Position numbers and translations under genes: made by a program. From Antedon mediterranea (taxonomy: Eukaryota; Echinodermata; Crinoidea; Comatulida; Antedonidae): a stretch of 64,000 nt of DNA. The stretch covers positions 6,329,001-6,393,000 of the forward strand of contig NC_092674.1 of NCBI RefSeq assembly GCF_964355755.1. Reading direction: 5' to 3'. Positions 11,501-25,400 of this stretch are shown piece by piece. The notes under the pieces are model-generated. The model was not told where the DNA came from. It saw only the letters and a program-made list of their open reading frames with translations, and ran no database searches. Within the stretch, counting starts at the first letter, position 1. The number at the start of each line of letters is the position of its first letter.

Positions 11501-13494
11501 CATTCTACTGAATTACAGTACCATAGACTTGAAATTAAATATTAATTTAGATTGAACCTTAACACAGAAACCCATCTTTCAATGGAAAATTATTAAATGA
11601 ATTCCCAATATTATTGAAAATATGTTTGCCATTGTTAAATTGACATGTTTCACCCTTTAATAGTTTAGGGTTTTAATATAAAAAAATATATCATAGATAT
11701 TGTACACCATGTTAGCAATGAAATTAAATGGTTGTGGTGTATCAGTGGCGTAACAAAGAGGCCTGAGGCCCAGCGTGTCTTTAGCCTTTTAAACATATTT
11801 TATTGCCTGTATTTTCCTCTGGCCACTGCTCATGGCCCCTATAGGATCCGGGGCCACTGAGTTTAGCCAGTGAGCGCTCATAGCGGTTACGCCACTGTGG
11901 TGTATCCCATAAATATTCCAAAGAAAAACAGAAAATACATCATTAAAAAAAATGATTTATAATAACAAAAACAAGCCCGCTAAATGCAATGCAAGGAGGC
12001 AAAGGATCACTCAATACAAGAAGTTGTTTCTAAATGAAACGAACAACAAGAACCTACCAAGTACATTTAACTCCATTGATTTCTGGATCTTGATAAGCTC
12101 TATGATGGTATTAGTAAAAAAAATAAACAAATCAAACAAAAAACTAAACATAATATTAAAACAGTTTATCTAAAAAGGTTAAAATTCTATATGTACAAAT
12201 AGATTATACAATATATATACTGTATGTATATGACAATAATAAAATAAGATGTGTTGATTTTATTTGTGATGTAACAAATGATTTACAGACTAGTATGTAA
12301 ATGATTTTATTTTACTTTATACGAAATGGTAAATCTGTTGGAAGTTAAAAAGCATTATGATATTGTTTTTAATTGATTGGATGTAAGGCCTATCATACTC
12401 TTCAATATTTAACGGCAATGTACAATAAGCAAATTACTAATGTAAACATTTCTTCTGGTTTCGATTCGTATAATGATATAACTATCTCACATTTACGATC
12501 AGCTTCTGACAACAACTGGTCCCCTAGGCTACACAACAAACATCTAGTGGCTGGAAAGGAGACCAGTCGGCGTCATAACGCATCATAGCAACTGAAGAAG
12601 TCAAGCTGACAGCTAGACGAAACTGTCTTGCCAACGTAAGTTTTATTGGTTTACTATCAAAGAACTACTTATATCATTAAGCAAATTACTTTTTTATTAT
12701 TGTCAATTTTAGTTAAAATGAGCCAATTTTATCAATATATATATGAAATGTTTGCCTTATTTTTATCGACATTTTTGGCTGAGAAATTTCTCATTCCGTT
12801 GCAATTTTAAACATGTTAATATAATATTAGAAACCATAGAGATTATAGTGAACTATAATATCTCTATGTAGAAACTAATAGATGTACACACTACAATATA
12901 TATATTTGTATATAACATCGAAAAAAATTGTTTGTTTGCTGTCAACCACAAAAGCTATTATGAAAAAATAATAAATAAAATGTCAAAATTTGCAACTTCA
13001 ATTTGCAGTACATTGCCTAGCATAGTAATAGGTTTCAATTTGCAGTACTTTTAAAGGAATATTTAATAAAATTGCAGAGATGTTTTTGACCATTACAATT
13101 TTAAAATGTTAAACAGCAAACAAACTTTTTTACAAGGCCTAAAGCTCTGTATGTACTATCAAACCTGATGTGACAAAAAAATGCGATGTGCCCATATATG
13201 GTGTACTGTATGTATGATGTCATATCACTACCATATTTGGGCATATCACACATTTTTGTCAAACTAGTTTAATAGTGTAGACAGAGCTTAATGTTGTAAA
13301 GTTGTACAGTATATTTATAAGTGAAACTAGATTCTATAAACTATTTATATATATGTAGTTACAATATATAATTTATTTAATATAATATATTTATAATTTT
13401 ATAAAGAAGAGCATCAACTCACTGAACGGGTTCTGGTAGGTGGTATGGGTGCGACTGTCCTCACATTGTTATTACTTCCTTCTGTACATTGTCT
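8596..13494 (-). CDS. ARAP: ARAP exons 39-40: C-terminal tail
   Basis: Exon 39 (13423-13494) encodes RQCTEGSNNNVRTV and APIPPTRTRS and ends at a consensus CA|GTGAGT donor. Exon 40 (8596-8820) follows a TTTTACAG acceptor in the same phase. It encodes a basic, Ser/Arg-rich tail (FKFHNFAFELKDRANKF, RNRHSSPRRPE) ending NESR-TGA. If exon 39 is not spliced, TGA comes two codons later (13416-13414), with a minus-strand AATAAA near 13377-13372. Two alternative C-termini are therefore possible. The 4.6-kb intron contains a hAT MITE, two family A MITEs and a nested MITE. Confidence 0.65.
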
Positions 13495-16400
13495 CTGAAA
13501 TTGTTTTAAGATAGTAGAAAATTAACGATAGTTTACACAAACAGGGCCAAAGAAATTTATTTTGTTTTGTGTAAAATGTGTTGGTTGTTATTGGACATAT
13601 ACTGTACACAGGATATAAAAAAAGGCCACATTTTTATACACTTAAATGTATAGTAATTTCAGTAAAGTAAATAATACTTATAATATAGTAGTACAGGCCA
13701 ACCAATAAAGTGTCCCATTAATAGGAGTATTTTCTGAATAGTGGTTGGCCCAGGTGATAAAAAATACATTTCCCCATGTTCATTTTACGAGAAACACTCC
13801 ATTTAATAGGCGTATCCAGTGGTGTAATGACTATGAGCACCCATTGGCTAAACCAGGGGCCCCAAAGCTTATAGGGCCTGAGTTTATGGGTGATCCTGAG
13901 TTTATGGGTGATCCTGAGTTTATGGGGGACCCTGAGTTTATGGGGGGCTCCTGAGTTTATGGGGGGGGGGGGGGAGCAGGGTGCAGCGGAAACAACAGGC
14001 TTTAAAATATGTCGAAAAAGGCTGACGCCTTCAGCGTTGGAGGCCTGAGGCCACTTAGTGTTTCTACTTTACTAGGTTTCAACGATTAGGGGTATTCCAA
14101 AAGAGAGTTTCCTTTTGTACTAGCTTTCGACATACCTTTGTATTTAATAAACACCCTAACCAATAATAAACATCTTCTTCTGTATCCACTAATACTGCCC
14201 TGAAAAATATAAATAAACACATTTTTACTAAAACAAAATTAAAACGCATACACATAAGTGGTACACACAGGATTGTAAATAACATAATATCGATTATAAA
14301 AATATAATATATTCATATTTTTTTATGGCCTAAACAGCTGGTTTATTACTGGTAAAATATTTGATGTTCTTGAAATAAGTAATTATACATTTAAACAGCA
14401 GGTGTATAATATTTCAATGACAAAATATCTGAATTTTAAAACAGAACTGTTGTAAACACCATCTGGTGGATTTAATGTATATTGCTAAATCTTAATTGTC
14501 AACATATCTATTTATCTATAAATCTATATATCTGTCTATGTTAGAATTGTACTATCTTTTACCTACACACACCATACATACAAGAGTAAATACTCGTTCC
14601 CCAGCCCTCCTCCATCCAACCCTCTCATAATATTATGGAACGTGTCATAGGCAATATTTGTATAGATACAATGATTCTTGTTTGATTTTGTATTCAGTAT
14701 TTAATTAAATTATTAAATTAATTAAAAAAAAACAAAAGAAAATATGTACATAGTCATATTATTTTCATTTGTTCAAAGTTAAAAATTTATATAAAAATAT
14801 AAAAATGAGTTTAAAAGGTTAACATTTGGTAAAATACAGATAAAACACATCGTTTAAAATACAGATAAAATACATCGTTGAAGATACAAAATACAAGCAA
14901 GATTGGATTTTTCACTATACAAAATTGGCAAATGATCATTTATATCTGATATAAGGATACCAGTGGTGATCTCTATAGTGTTGCATATGTAATATAGCAC
15001 AAATTTATATATAGATGGACAACTTAACAAACTATAGTTAATATGATCCAATATGGTACCTTCACAATTGGGTTTCTTTTAAAGTACTAATTTACAATTA
15101 TTTTGTCATTAATAATAATTAAATGAAAATTATAATACCTTAGCATTACAGGATCCTCCTTTCTATCGATGAATGTGAATCCAAATCTGTTGCAAAAAAT
15201 GAAAAATAGTCATTTAAAGCTAAATTTGAGCTACGAAATGTGAAAATATAGTCATTTGGCTACGAAATGTAAAATAAAAAAATAGAAATAAAATCTACAA
15301 AAAAGTATTTAAATAAAGTTGAGATATTTACCCTCTGTGAATTATATATTAATAAGAGTACAATATAAAAACATGGATGACAAAACATCATGGATTTGAA
15401 CCATTCACCTCAGACTTACATGATGACCATCTTAACCACTAAAGATAGACACAAGAGATCATTTATTTTACTGAAATGTTTATATTTGTATTTGGAAATA
15501 TTTCTACTCACTTTGAAGACTTAATTTTCTTTTCCACTCCAAAGTAAAACACAATATCAGAGACTTTGGACGAGTAAACTGGTTTGTCCAACTTTAAAAT
15601 ATGAAGAACAAAATACATAAAAAAATGACATGCCAGTATGAAAACTTACTGTAATTGCTAAAAAGAGACAAATAGAGAAAAAGCACTTTGAAGGGAAAAT
15701 GTAAAGTAAGTAAAAATGAAAGACTTGTTGACATAAACTTTTCAATTTAATTTCTGAACGCACTTGTACCTCTGAATAGTAGCTTTGTTGTTTTGTACCA
15801 TTTAATAAAAACAACTGTTTTTTCCAGTGGCCACCCGGTAGGCACTGCAAACCACAGCTATAATATCGACATCGAGGTTCATAAAGGCACTGGAAATCCG
15901 GCCATGTGCACTTAAAATAACCCAGTGTGTCTTTTGGAAAAAGAAGGAGATTAACCCAGTGGTTTGGTCCATTTTATCTCCTTTCATTAGATTGAAAGCT
16001 ATGAATCACTATGTTATGGAAACCACATGGAAATGAGAAGAAAAGGAACAAATTCATTGTCAATACCAGCTACAACAATCAATTTCTAATAAACGTTTTT
16101 TTGTTTACATTCACCTTTTTGTCTTTGTAGCATTTGACATCCATGCCTGTAACTTCAAAATATGCTTTCTTTATTTTCTTCTTTCCACAGAAGGTGACTT
16201 GACTACTAGCATTCACCAATGTAAGATACTAGACAACAAATAAAATACTAATGTACTTATATTTGAATTTTAAATTGAATTTTAAGCTTCAATTTATTCA
16301 CTTAAGCACTGCTTAAATATCTTAACTTAATGTTAAGTGCCAGCCCTGGTGACCTGATCATGGCATGGTTTTAAGCTCTGCATGTCTACACTATCAAACA

Positions 16401-19400
16401 AGTTTGACAAAAAATGTGTGATGTGTCCAAATATGGTAGTGATATGCCAAAATATGGTAGTGCTATGATGTCATCATGTTTATATATGGGCACATCACAT
16501 TTATTGCCACAAGTTTGATAGTGTAGACAGAGTCTTACTCTTTGTGACATCCATTTGTACATAGGAGGCTTAAAACCTGCATGTAAACAGACCTTTTGGC
16601 TTTTCAGGGTGAATAATGAATAGCGCCAAGCATTGTAAAATCTGTAGCATTGCATATTGTTCTGCTTCGTACCTTTTCGATTTTCTTCTCCAGGTAGTTG
16701 CTTTTTATACATATATAGTTGTCAGACCTCATACCATCATCCCAACTTAAAATCTCTGCCAGTATCTTCTCATGAGGATTAAAAACACGCTCTAAAAAAG
16801 AACATTCCCTTTCACAATGATTATAGACTATCAATTTGTCTTCGCAACAAAGACACAATTATTTCAGATGTTCTGCTGTGTGGTAGCCAAAACATTGGCT
16901 TGCAAAACAAGGAAGACCAGCTCTCACATACATTGATGTACTAGAGACGGATACTGGTATGCAGAGAGAAGAACTAGCTGTCACAATGGCAGATAGGAAA
17001 TTATAAGTTTATTATAAGTCATATAAGTTTGGTATGTCCCGGACTAAATAAGTATGTAATTCGTTTATATAAATGTAATTTAAAGCAAAAAGGTACTTAA
17101 AATTGTCTGTCAGACAATGGTCTTTGGTTAAAATTAACCGTTTCTTTTGTCTTTTTATAAATGAAATGTTAATTTTTGTTTTGATTTTTTTTCAGAGCCA
17201 CACTATAAGGGGAACGTTTGTCCCAATGGTGTTCCTTTAATAGGGTTAATACTGCACAGAAGAATTACTCACCGAGTTCGCCATTACAAATGACCTCAAA
17301 TACTGACACCTGGGAGGGTGGCATGTTTATCTTGTTTGTATCAATTAAAGTCTGAATGAGTTCTGATGTTGTCATTGATTCACTAATCTGTAAGAAATTA
17401 AAGAGAACAATATGCTATAAAATTTATTTGTATACTAATAAAATGTATAATTTATTACTGTTATCTTTACTGAAGTTAGTGCCCAGCAAGTGATAGCAAT
17501 TTATACAGTACACTGAACTGAACTTTTATTGTACCTCTTTTAAATCAGAGGCACAGTCTCAATTGAGATAATACACACACACTTATATATATACAAAAAA
17601 ACAAAAACACATAAGAATATATTGACATATTTTGGTATTTTATTCAATTATTCTTTCTTTATTCTGCAGGCACTTTCAATACTAGTGCACTGATTTTCAA
17701 AGTGGTACAGTAATTGGAAATATCATAACAAACATAACAAAGTAAAGACAAAGAGTAATAAAAATTATAAATAGAGAAAATATACATTAAAAATAGGAAT
17801 CAAGCTGTTGTTTGGTTTATATCACAAAGGTTCTACACTACAACTCGAACAAGCAAATCACCATGAAGAGGGACTACCCAACATGGCTGCATCCTTAATC
17901 AGCCAATCAGATAAGTCAGTTTTAAGTCACTCCCACTAATCAGTCATGCAGCACCTTCCATGATCAGCACTCGTACATGTGTTGTGCATGTCCATTGTAT
18001 GTACACAGCTTTATGTTCCATCCAAAGGATGAGGCGATAACAGAACAGTAAGGAATCTTGCATAAGGATACAAGTAATAATTTGACCCAGACTAATCTCG
18101 AACCCATGCCTTTCACATGATAGTCATATTCCCTTACTATTTATGTCATATCACTCAAATAACATTATTTCCTACTTGCCTGAACATCAATATTTTCATT
18201 TTCTGATTTTGGTCCTATGTACAGTGTCACATGCATATCATTCTTAACTGGAGGTGGAGGTAGAAGTTGATTTTCTGACAACCGTGCCAAGAATATTCTC
18301 TTTGCGTCAAGTTTATTCTGCTCTTCCTGGGTAACTTCAAAAATTGCAGCATAGTTTAACATTAAATCACCGATTACACTAATCTCATAGTTCGCAGCAC
18401 CAAACCCACCAACAGAATTCTAAAAATAAAAAGGGCATCTTATTTAAATTTTTAAGTAGTTTATATCGGCTGATGCTTTTACGGATTTTTTTCGAGAGCT
18501 TTTCAAACTTTCGAAAGTCCTTGATTGACACCAAAGTGTTTAAGGTGATGTCATGAATAATGTTGCTGAACTTTCGATGGCATGGTAAAATTAAGATAAA
18601 TTTGAGTTTTACGACAACATTTTTTGCAAACTTGTTATGTTGCTACGCCGAATAACATCATCAGTGCATTGAAATACGATCTTAGACGTTTTAGCTATAT
18701 ATGCCCTTACACAGGTGAGTATTTAAATATTCAGAACATAGTTATTTGTTTGTTAAGATATAGTAATCAAAACCAAGGTACACAATGTATACTGGAGTGA
18801 TTCCTAGTTGATCATAAAATGTAGTATAATATAACCTACTTTTGTAAATATAAAAAAGTTAAATATATTGTACTTTTTATTAATCCAATTGACAAAGTAT
18901 ATCTAGGCCTAGTTTACTATTAATCTGAGCATTTATTTTGTGTTACACCATTTTGAATACTGTTTGGGATCAAATTTATTCTGTTAAATCCAATTTCTCT
19001 TATAAATTTGTACAATATAGTCACTTACTTTGCCAGACATTAATGTTGGACCGAACACAGCTGCAAGGTTTTTCGTTTCCATTTTATTTTCCTGTTTGTT
19101 GTCACTTACACTGAAAAACAAGGTGAACAACTTTGTACAAATTTTTAAATATCTTTAAGTATTACATAGTATCGGTCATTCATGGTAGTGAGTAAGACCA
19201 GTTTCTGATCACATGGTCAGATATAAACTGACCAGCAGGTAGGTGGGTTCACATTCTCTGTTGATCATGATTCCGCTGATCATTTTATGCGATCAAATAA
19301 CATGATCAGCTTTAATCACCCTAACATGATCTATTGTTATAAGAGTGGACTGACGAATGAGCGCCGTTTGATGGAAGCTCGACACAAAGGGAGAGATGAA

Positions 19401-22400
19401 AGTTGTTATTTGTGGTTATGTTGTGTTTTTTGTTTTTATTTATTTATACTTGGCAACCTCCTCAGTCAAGACTGGTCTCCCAGAGTGTCCAGTTATGATC
19501 AGTGGCTGTGATGTACTAGTACACCAGGGTAACTCCTCGAAAGATTTACTAGGTTCTTTAAAGTGCACATGAGCTAGATGTGTAAACTGGACATACGGTT
19601 TAGTCCTTATCCGAGAAGACTTGTTCCACCACCAGAACCATGGAGCGAGTGAGCCCCCAACCCTTGCCAATGTTATGGCGACGTAATTACGGTGCACACA
19701 TCCTTAATGGTTCTACCACCTAGTAAAGGATCTATCTTAACTGGTCTTAATAATGTTAAATTATTTACTCATTGAGATGAATGATCAATTCTTTGAGTGT
19801 GTTTCGGTTAACTTCTGGAAGCTCCTTCACAAGCTCAGCATATTTTCTAATTTTGCTTGCATTATCTTGAGATGCTAATAAAATATAATACAGTATTTTC
19901 AGACTCAAACAGATATACAAAATAAAATCAAATTGTTAAAAATACAACTATCAACCATTCACGCTTACTTACTACAGTACTTGGAAGCAAAGCAAGTACG
20001 AAAGCGAATCGCAAGTAATTTTTCAATCGTCCAAACTGTCTCTTGTGATTGGTCAAATCACTTGTGTTACACCTGAAGTTGATGCTTGCATCCAAGTGGG
20101 ACCCAAGCTTTAGGCTCTATCTACACTATCAAACTTTATGCCAAATGTGATGTCATTTGTCATATTATTATCATATTTGGGAACATCACACTTTTTTTTT
20201 CAAACTAGTTTGATAGTGTAATCAGAGCTTTAGAATGTATGTTTTTAATTCATTAATTTTAAATTATAAATAATATAAATAATCATAACTATTTCAAACC
20301 TGAATTTTTAACCCATTGGTTATACAAATCAGATGTTAATAATGGATCGTCTAGTTCTCTAAAGTACTGTTTGAGGGCACTTGTCACATCATGGACGATG
20401 TAGTCTTCGTCTAATGTCAGACGAACTTCCCGAGCATTGTGGTATAGATTCTGTAAGATTTGGTTCACCTTTGATTTAACTCCAGCAAGTCGATATACCC
20501 CTTCAGTCTTGAGAGCTGAAAAAATTGATTAAAAATGTTGTGTATGTGTACTAAAGGCTGTTTTAGATTAGCAAAATATTTGATTTGCACTAATATTTTT
20601 GTGTTCTGATTGGTTGCGCATCACAAAAATAGCATAAAAAATGAATATGCATGTCCGTCGATTAATTGAATATATTCACTTAATGAGAAACAGGCTTTAG
20701 TACAGTTTTATTGAATCACACCAAGACAGTATTAAATCATTAACCAGTAGGTGTAAACAGACCCCAAAATGACATTAACCAGTAGGTGTAAACAGACCCC
20801 AAAATGACATTAACCAGTAGGTGTAAACAGACCCCAAAATGACATTAACCAGTAGGTGTAAACAGACCCCAAAATGACATTAACCAGTAGGTGCAAACAG
20901 ACCCCAAAATGACATTAACCAGTAGGTGTAAACAGACCCCAAAATGACATTAACCAGTAGGTGTAAACAGACCCCAAAATGACATTAACCAGTAGGTGTA
21001 AACAGACCCCAAAATGACATTAACCAGTAGGTGTAAACCGACCCCAAAATGACATTAACCAGTAGGTGTAAACAGACCCCAAAATGACATTAACCAGTAG
21101 GTGTAAACAGACCCCAAAATGAACATAAAGAGAAAGAGTATTACCATTTTTTTCAACAAAACGAATGCATTCATTGACAATTACTGGAACATTTTCCTTT
21201 GTTAGTGGTTGGTTTTCAAGTGAAGTTCCACAATCCTTTGAAAAAAAAGGTAAAACAGTAAATAATGATATGATATGACCAACAAAAAATGATTAATATT
21301 AATATGAATTTTTAATACAGTAGAACCCCTATTAAGGGGACACTTCTGTGACCCTGCAAAGTGTCCCGTAATAGAGGTGTGCTCTGAAACGGGATGGCCG
21401 TAGTAGTCAAGTTCCCTATGTATTTTCCATGCATTGTGTTAAAACTTATTTCCATTCACTCATTTTTTGGAAAAGTGTTCCCTTTAATAGGGTGTTCTCT
21501 TAATAGACTTAGTAATAGTATAGGAGTTGTTTTAATGTATTCATTTTTCAAATTATTATTAAATCAGGGCCGTAGCCACCAGTACGGCTGGTAAGGTTTC
21601 AACAACTTTTTCACAGAGGCCTTTGACAACCCAGTGGCTTGAATAGAGATTGTTCCCTTTTCTTGCAAAACTGAACCACTCTATTACTTGTTACTTTATG
21701 ACTTTTCACATTTTATATTTAACATACAACAAGTAGATCATAGGGCATATAAAAGTCTGACTGAAAATATACTTACAAATAATGTATTTTGGATCGCCGT
21801 ATGCCACCTGTCACTATGTTCTTTGTTCTCTGACCTAAGATAAAGACGACTCTTGTCAGGAAAACAGAGACAAATTGTTTGTTCTGTCACTGTTTGCCTT
21901 TCATCCGGGCCTATATTATCCACATCTAAGAGAAAATAAAAAGTTGTGTCTGTCACAATGAAAAACCAATATTCTATCTGGAAGAATATCACAACATCTG
22001 AATCTGTGGAACTTCAAAATTTGTGTTTTATATACTGTATACTGTATTTTATTGGAATAAACGCTCCCTTCCCTTATAGAACATCATTTTGAATAAACGC
22101 CCCCACCCCCTCAAATAAATGCTAGGGGCCTTAAATTATTTCCTTGAATAAATTCCCCGACACATGTATATTATATACAATATTGTATTACAACACATTT
22201 CTATTTTTAGCAGAATTCATTGATTGACATGATCTACAATTTACCAAGCAGTTTGATACCATTTTTACTGCATCTTATCACTTTCTCGATATGAATTTTT
22301 GTTGTATTTAATAATTATTATTATTGTGTTGTATTTTTTTCATATAGGGTATTTATCTGATTACCATGTTACACAAAAAAAATAAACGGGGCGTTTTATA

Positions 22401-25400
22401 AATACGGTATCCATAACATGATGAACTAAAACAGTAATTTTTACTTACATGAATTTGTTAGTTTCCTTAAATCAAGATCTTCCATGCAGTCTTTCTCGGC
22501 TGAGAAGAACGATAGTTTCTTTCCTTTTAACAAAAACGTTAAACGACGCCAATCAGTCTGATAATATAAATAAAAATCATTGAAAGTTTTTACAATTGTA
22601 AAATTATACAAAAATAAATTAAGAGAAATCATACATTACAAATGTGGTGATGTCATATTGTCATTGGTGTGGCATATGCAGAATTTCAAAAAAGATAGCT
22701 TAAATCTCTGTCTATACCATAACAACTTTATGTGACAACAAAATATGCTGTGCCCATATATGGACATGATGATGTCATATCACTACCATATTTGAGCATA
22801 TCACTACCATATTTGAGCATATCACTACCATATTTGGGGATATCACACTTTTTTATCAAAATAGTTTGATAGTGTAGACAGAGCTTTACTGACAGTGGAA
22901 TTATATCCTATATATTATTATAACTATTTTTAAACACGATACCTTGTTTGACCATTATTTGGTGTTACTCTAAAAGGCCATGTTAACATTATAATTGTTT
23001 TGTTTTTATTAGATACACTCCCCGATATCACACGACTTAAGCTTGGTTCCCACTAGAACGTAACGCAAGGACGTAAACGCAACGCAAGCGTTTTAACCAA
23101 TGACAAGCCAAGTTATAGACAGTTAGCAATCACAAGCGAATAAGTCATCGCTTGTGATTGGTCAATTCACTTGCGTTGCGTTACGTCCTTGTGTTGCGTC
23201 GCTATTGGCAACCACGCTTTAATAAGATTAAATGGAAACTTACCGAAGTGCTGCCTTCTTTCTTGTGCAAATGGCCAACCAAATCAAAATTCTGCAGAAA
23301 AATATAATTTACTTAAAAATTGTTTCATGATCATAAAAATAAGACGACATTGGTGATAAAAATGATGAATGTGAATATCATATGTAATTATGAAATTTAT
23401 ACACCTGCCAAGTCCCACGCATAATCATTATTTATCATTTTGAAATTAACATGCCTATTTTGAAGGAAAAATATCCGAGGACTACACGTTATTAATTTGA
23501 GCATAATTAGCCTAGGCATATGTTTATTTGTATTTTATAGTTGAGGTAGTACAGGAAAGCCAAACTCAATTCGGCAAAAAATTAAACAAAGCGGACGTAT
23601 TTCATGATTATTTTGAGTTATTATAACATAGAGAGAATTTTAACTTAATTTGGCAGGTATAAAATTATAAAAACTAAAAATATGCTTACACTTAAGTAAC
23701 TCCACATAACCTGGGGTGTCAGAAACTAAAGAGAAAAAAGTAGTTTAAATTCATACCATGACCATTTCATTTATTCATTCATACATTGCGAGATCTGTGC
23801 ATTAAATTATGATTATTTATATGTTTGAAGGTTGAATACGATACCTTGGCTATTATATACATCCACTCTTGCTTTTCCTCGGCTGATTCTGCACTAAACA
23901 AGTAACTTCGGCCACTGACTACACCCATTTCAAAACAATGCTCATTTCTGGAAAATTTGGTACAATAATCATTTGTTTTTTAAAAACACTACTGTATTAA
24001 TAGCAAATTACCAGTGAAAAGTAGATTTAAACAAAATTAACTGGAATTATCAACTTACCCTGGCCTTGGTTGACTCTCCCCAATGATTTGAATATCTATA
24101 CCTTCAATGGTGTTCTTCACATATGGACTCTGTGATTCCGAAAAAATGATTAAAATTAATTTCTATTAAGCTCTGTCCACACTATCAAACTACAAAAACA
24201 AGTATGATGTGCCCAAATATGGTATTGATATGACATCATCATGTCCATATATGGGTACATCACATTTTTTGTCCCATAAAGTTTGATAGTTTAGACAGAA
24301 CTTTAAGGAGACACCCTCGGACCATAGTTTTAAAACTTATATTGCCTCCTGTTCTGTTTTCCTGAATAGAGATGTCCCAAAGAAGGTTCTACTTTATAAA
24401 TTCTGACACTATTAGATGACCCTAACCCTAACCCTAACCCTAATGCCTAATGTAGATGATGGCAAGGATACACTCGGGTGTGTTTACGACAGACAGCATC
24501 GTATGACGAGGCCCGACGAAACATCTTGACTCGTCGGTGAATCCTGATGAAACAAGCCATCTTGAGATATCGTCGGTCGTAGTTTTTAGGTCATCAGGAG
24601 ATCATTAAACATGTTTAATTTTTTCCTGACGAGACGACTCGTATGATGTTGTCTGAGTTTGAATTTGCAATACCTTTTCATCAACTGAATATGAGAACGT
24701 TCCATTCTCCAATCTACAATATCTCCTTTGGAACTCCTTTCTTCCTACGCCAGTCTTAAATAGGTATCCTGACTTCCTGTCTTCGTCTGTATCCCTCCTC
24801 GTATGTACTGGTATTGAGGGCGCTTCAGCTGTATTACCAGGGATGTACCTTGGGGGCGGCCTTTGAGTCGTAAAGTCTGTGCAACAATATAAAATCATAC
24901 ATTAAAGAAAGCAAACACATTAATTGTTTACACATTCAACTGCATTATCGCTGAGTTACTTAATAAGATTTTTTTATATTTCAATTTAAATTATTAAAAA
25001 TAAATAAAATTCTATCCAGTCAGCTTAAAGAAATAGCGTTACAAACAAAACTCCTTTTAAGGGGACACCGTCAGGATACAGCAAAGTGTCCCATTAATAG
25101 CAGTGTCCCTTGAATAGAGGTTGAACATAATGTGTTAAAAAACATATATTGGCCTCATTTATTTTATGGGTGTCCTCTTAATAGGGGTGTGCCAAAGAAT
25201 AGGGGTTTACTATATCTGGGAAGCTTGATATTTTCTGTGGTTCTTCAATCTAAATTTCGCTTTTATTTAGATGTTATATTGTATACATTTGTTATCTCAA
25301 TGGAGATTCAGCTACAGTACTTGTACACAGTACAGTCAATTTGACTTGTATCAATTATAACTATATTGTTGTAATATAAATCTGTAATTCCAAGGGCTAG

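Noticed and set aside
15640-15662. An 8-nt ARAP microexon (TTTTTAG, CAATTACA, GTAAGT)
   Set aside because: The flanking PH5 exons already join in phase, and adding 8 nt would break the frame.
16386-16712. 108-aa minus-strand ORF
   Set aside because: Starts in another frame over ARAP exon 34 and runs into a family A MITE.
18165-18362. Stand-alone 65-aa gene on the minus strand
   Set aside because: It is the second half of ARAP exon 32 read from an internal Met, running past the GC donor to a stop.
20743-21121. CRISPR-like direct repeats
   Set aside because: Units are contiguous with no spacers, inside an animal intron; it is a minisatellite. The same holds for the 67-bp array at 36-38 kb.
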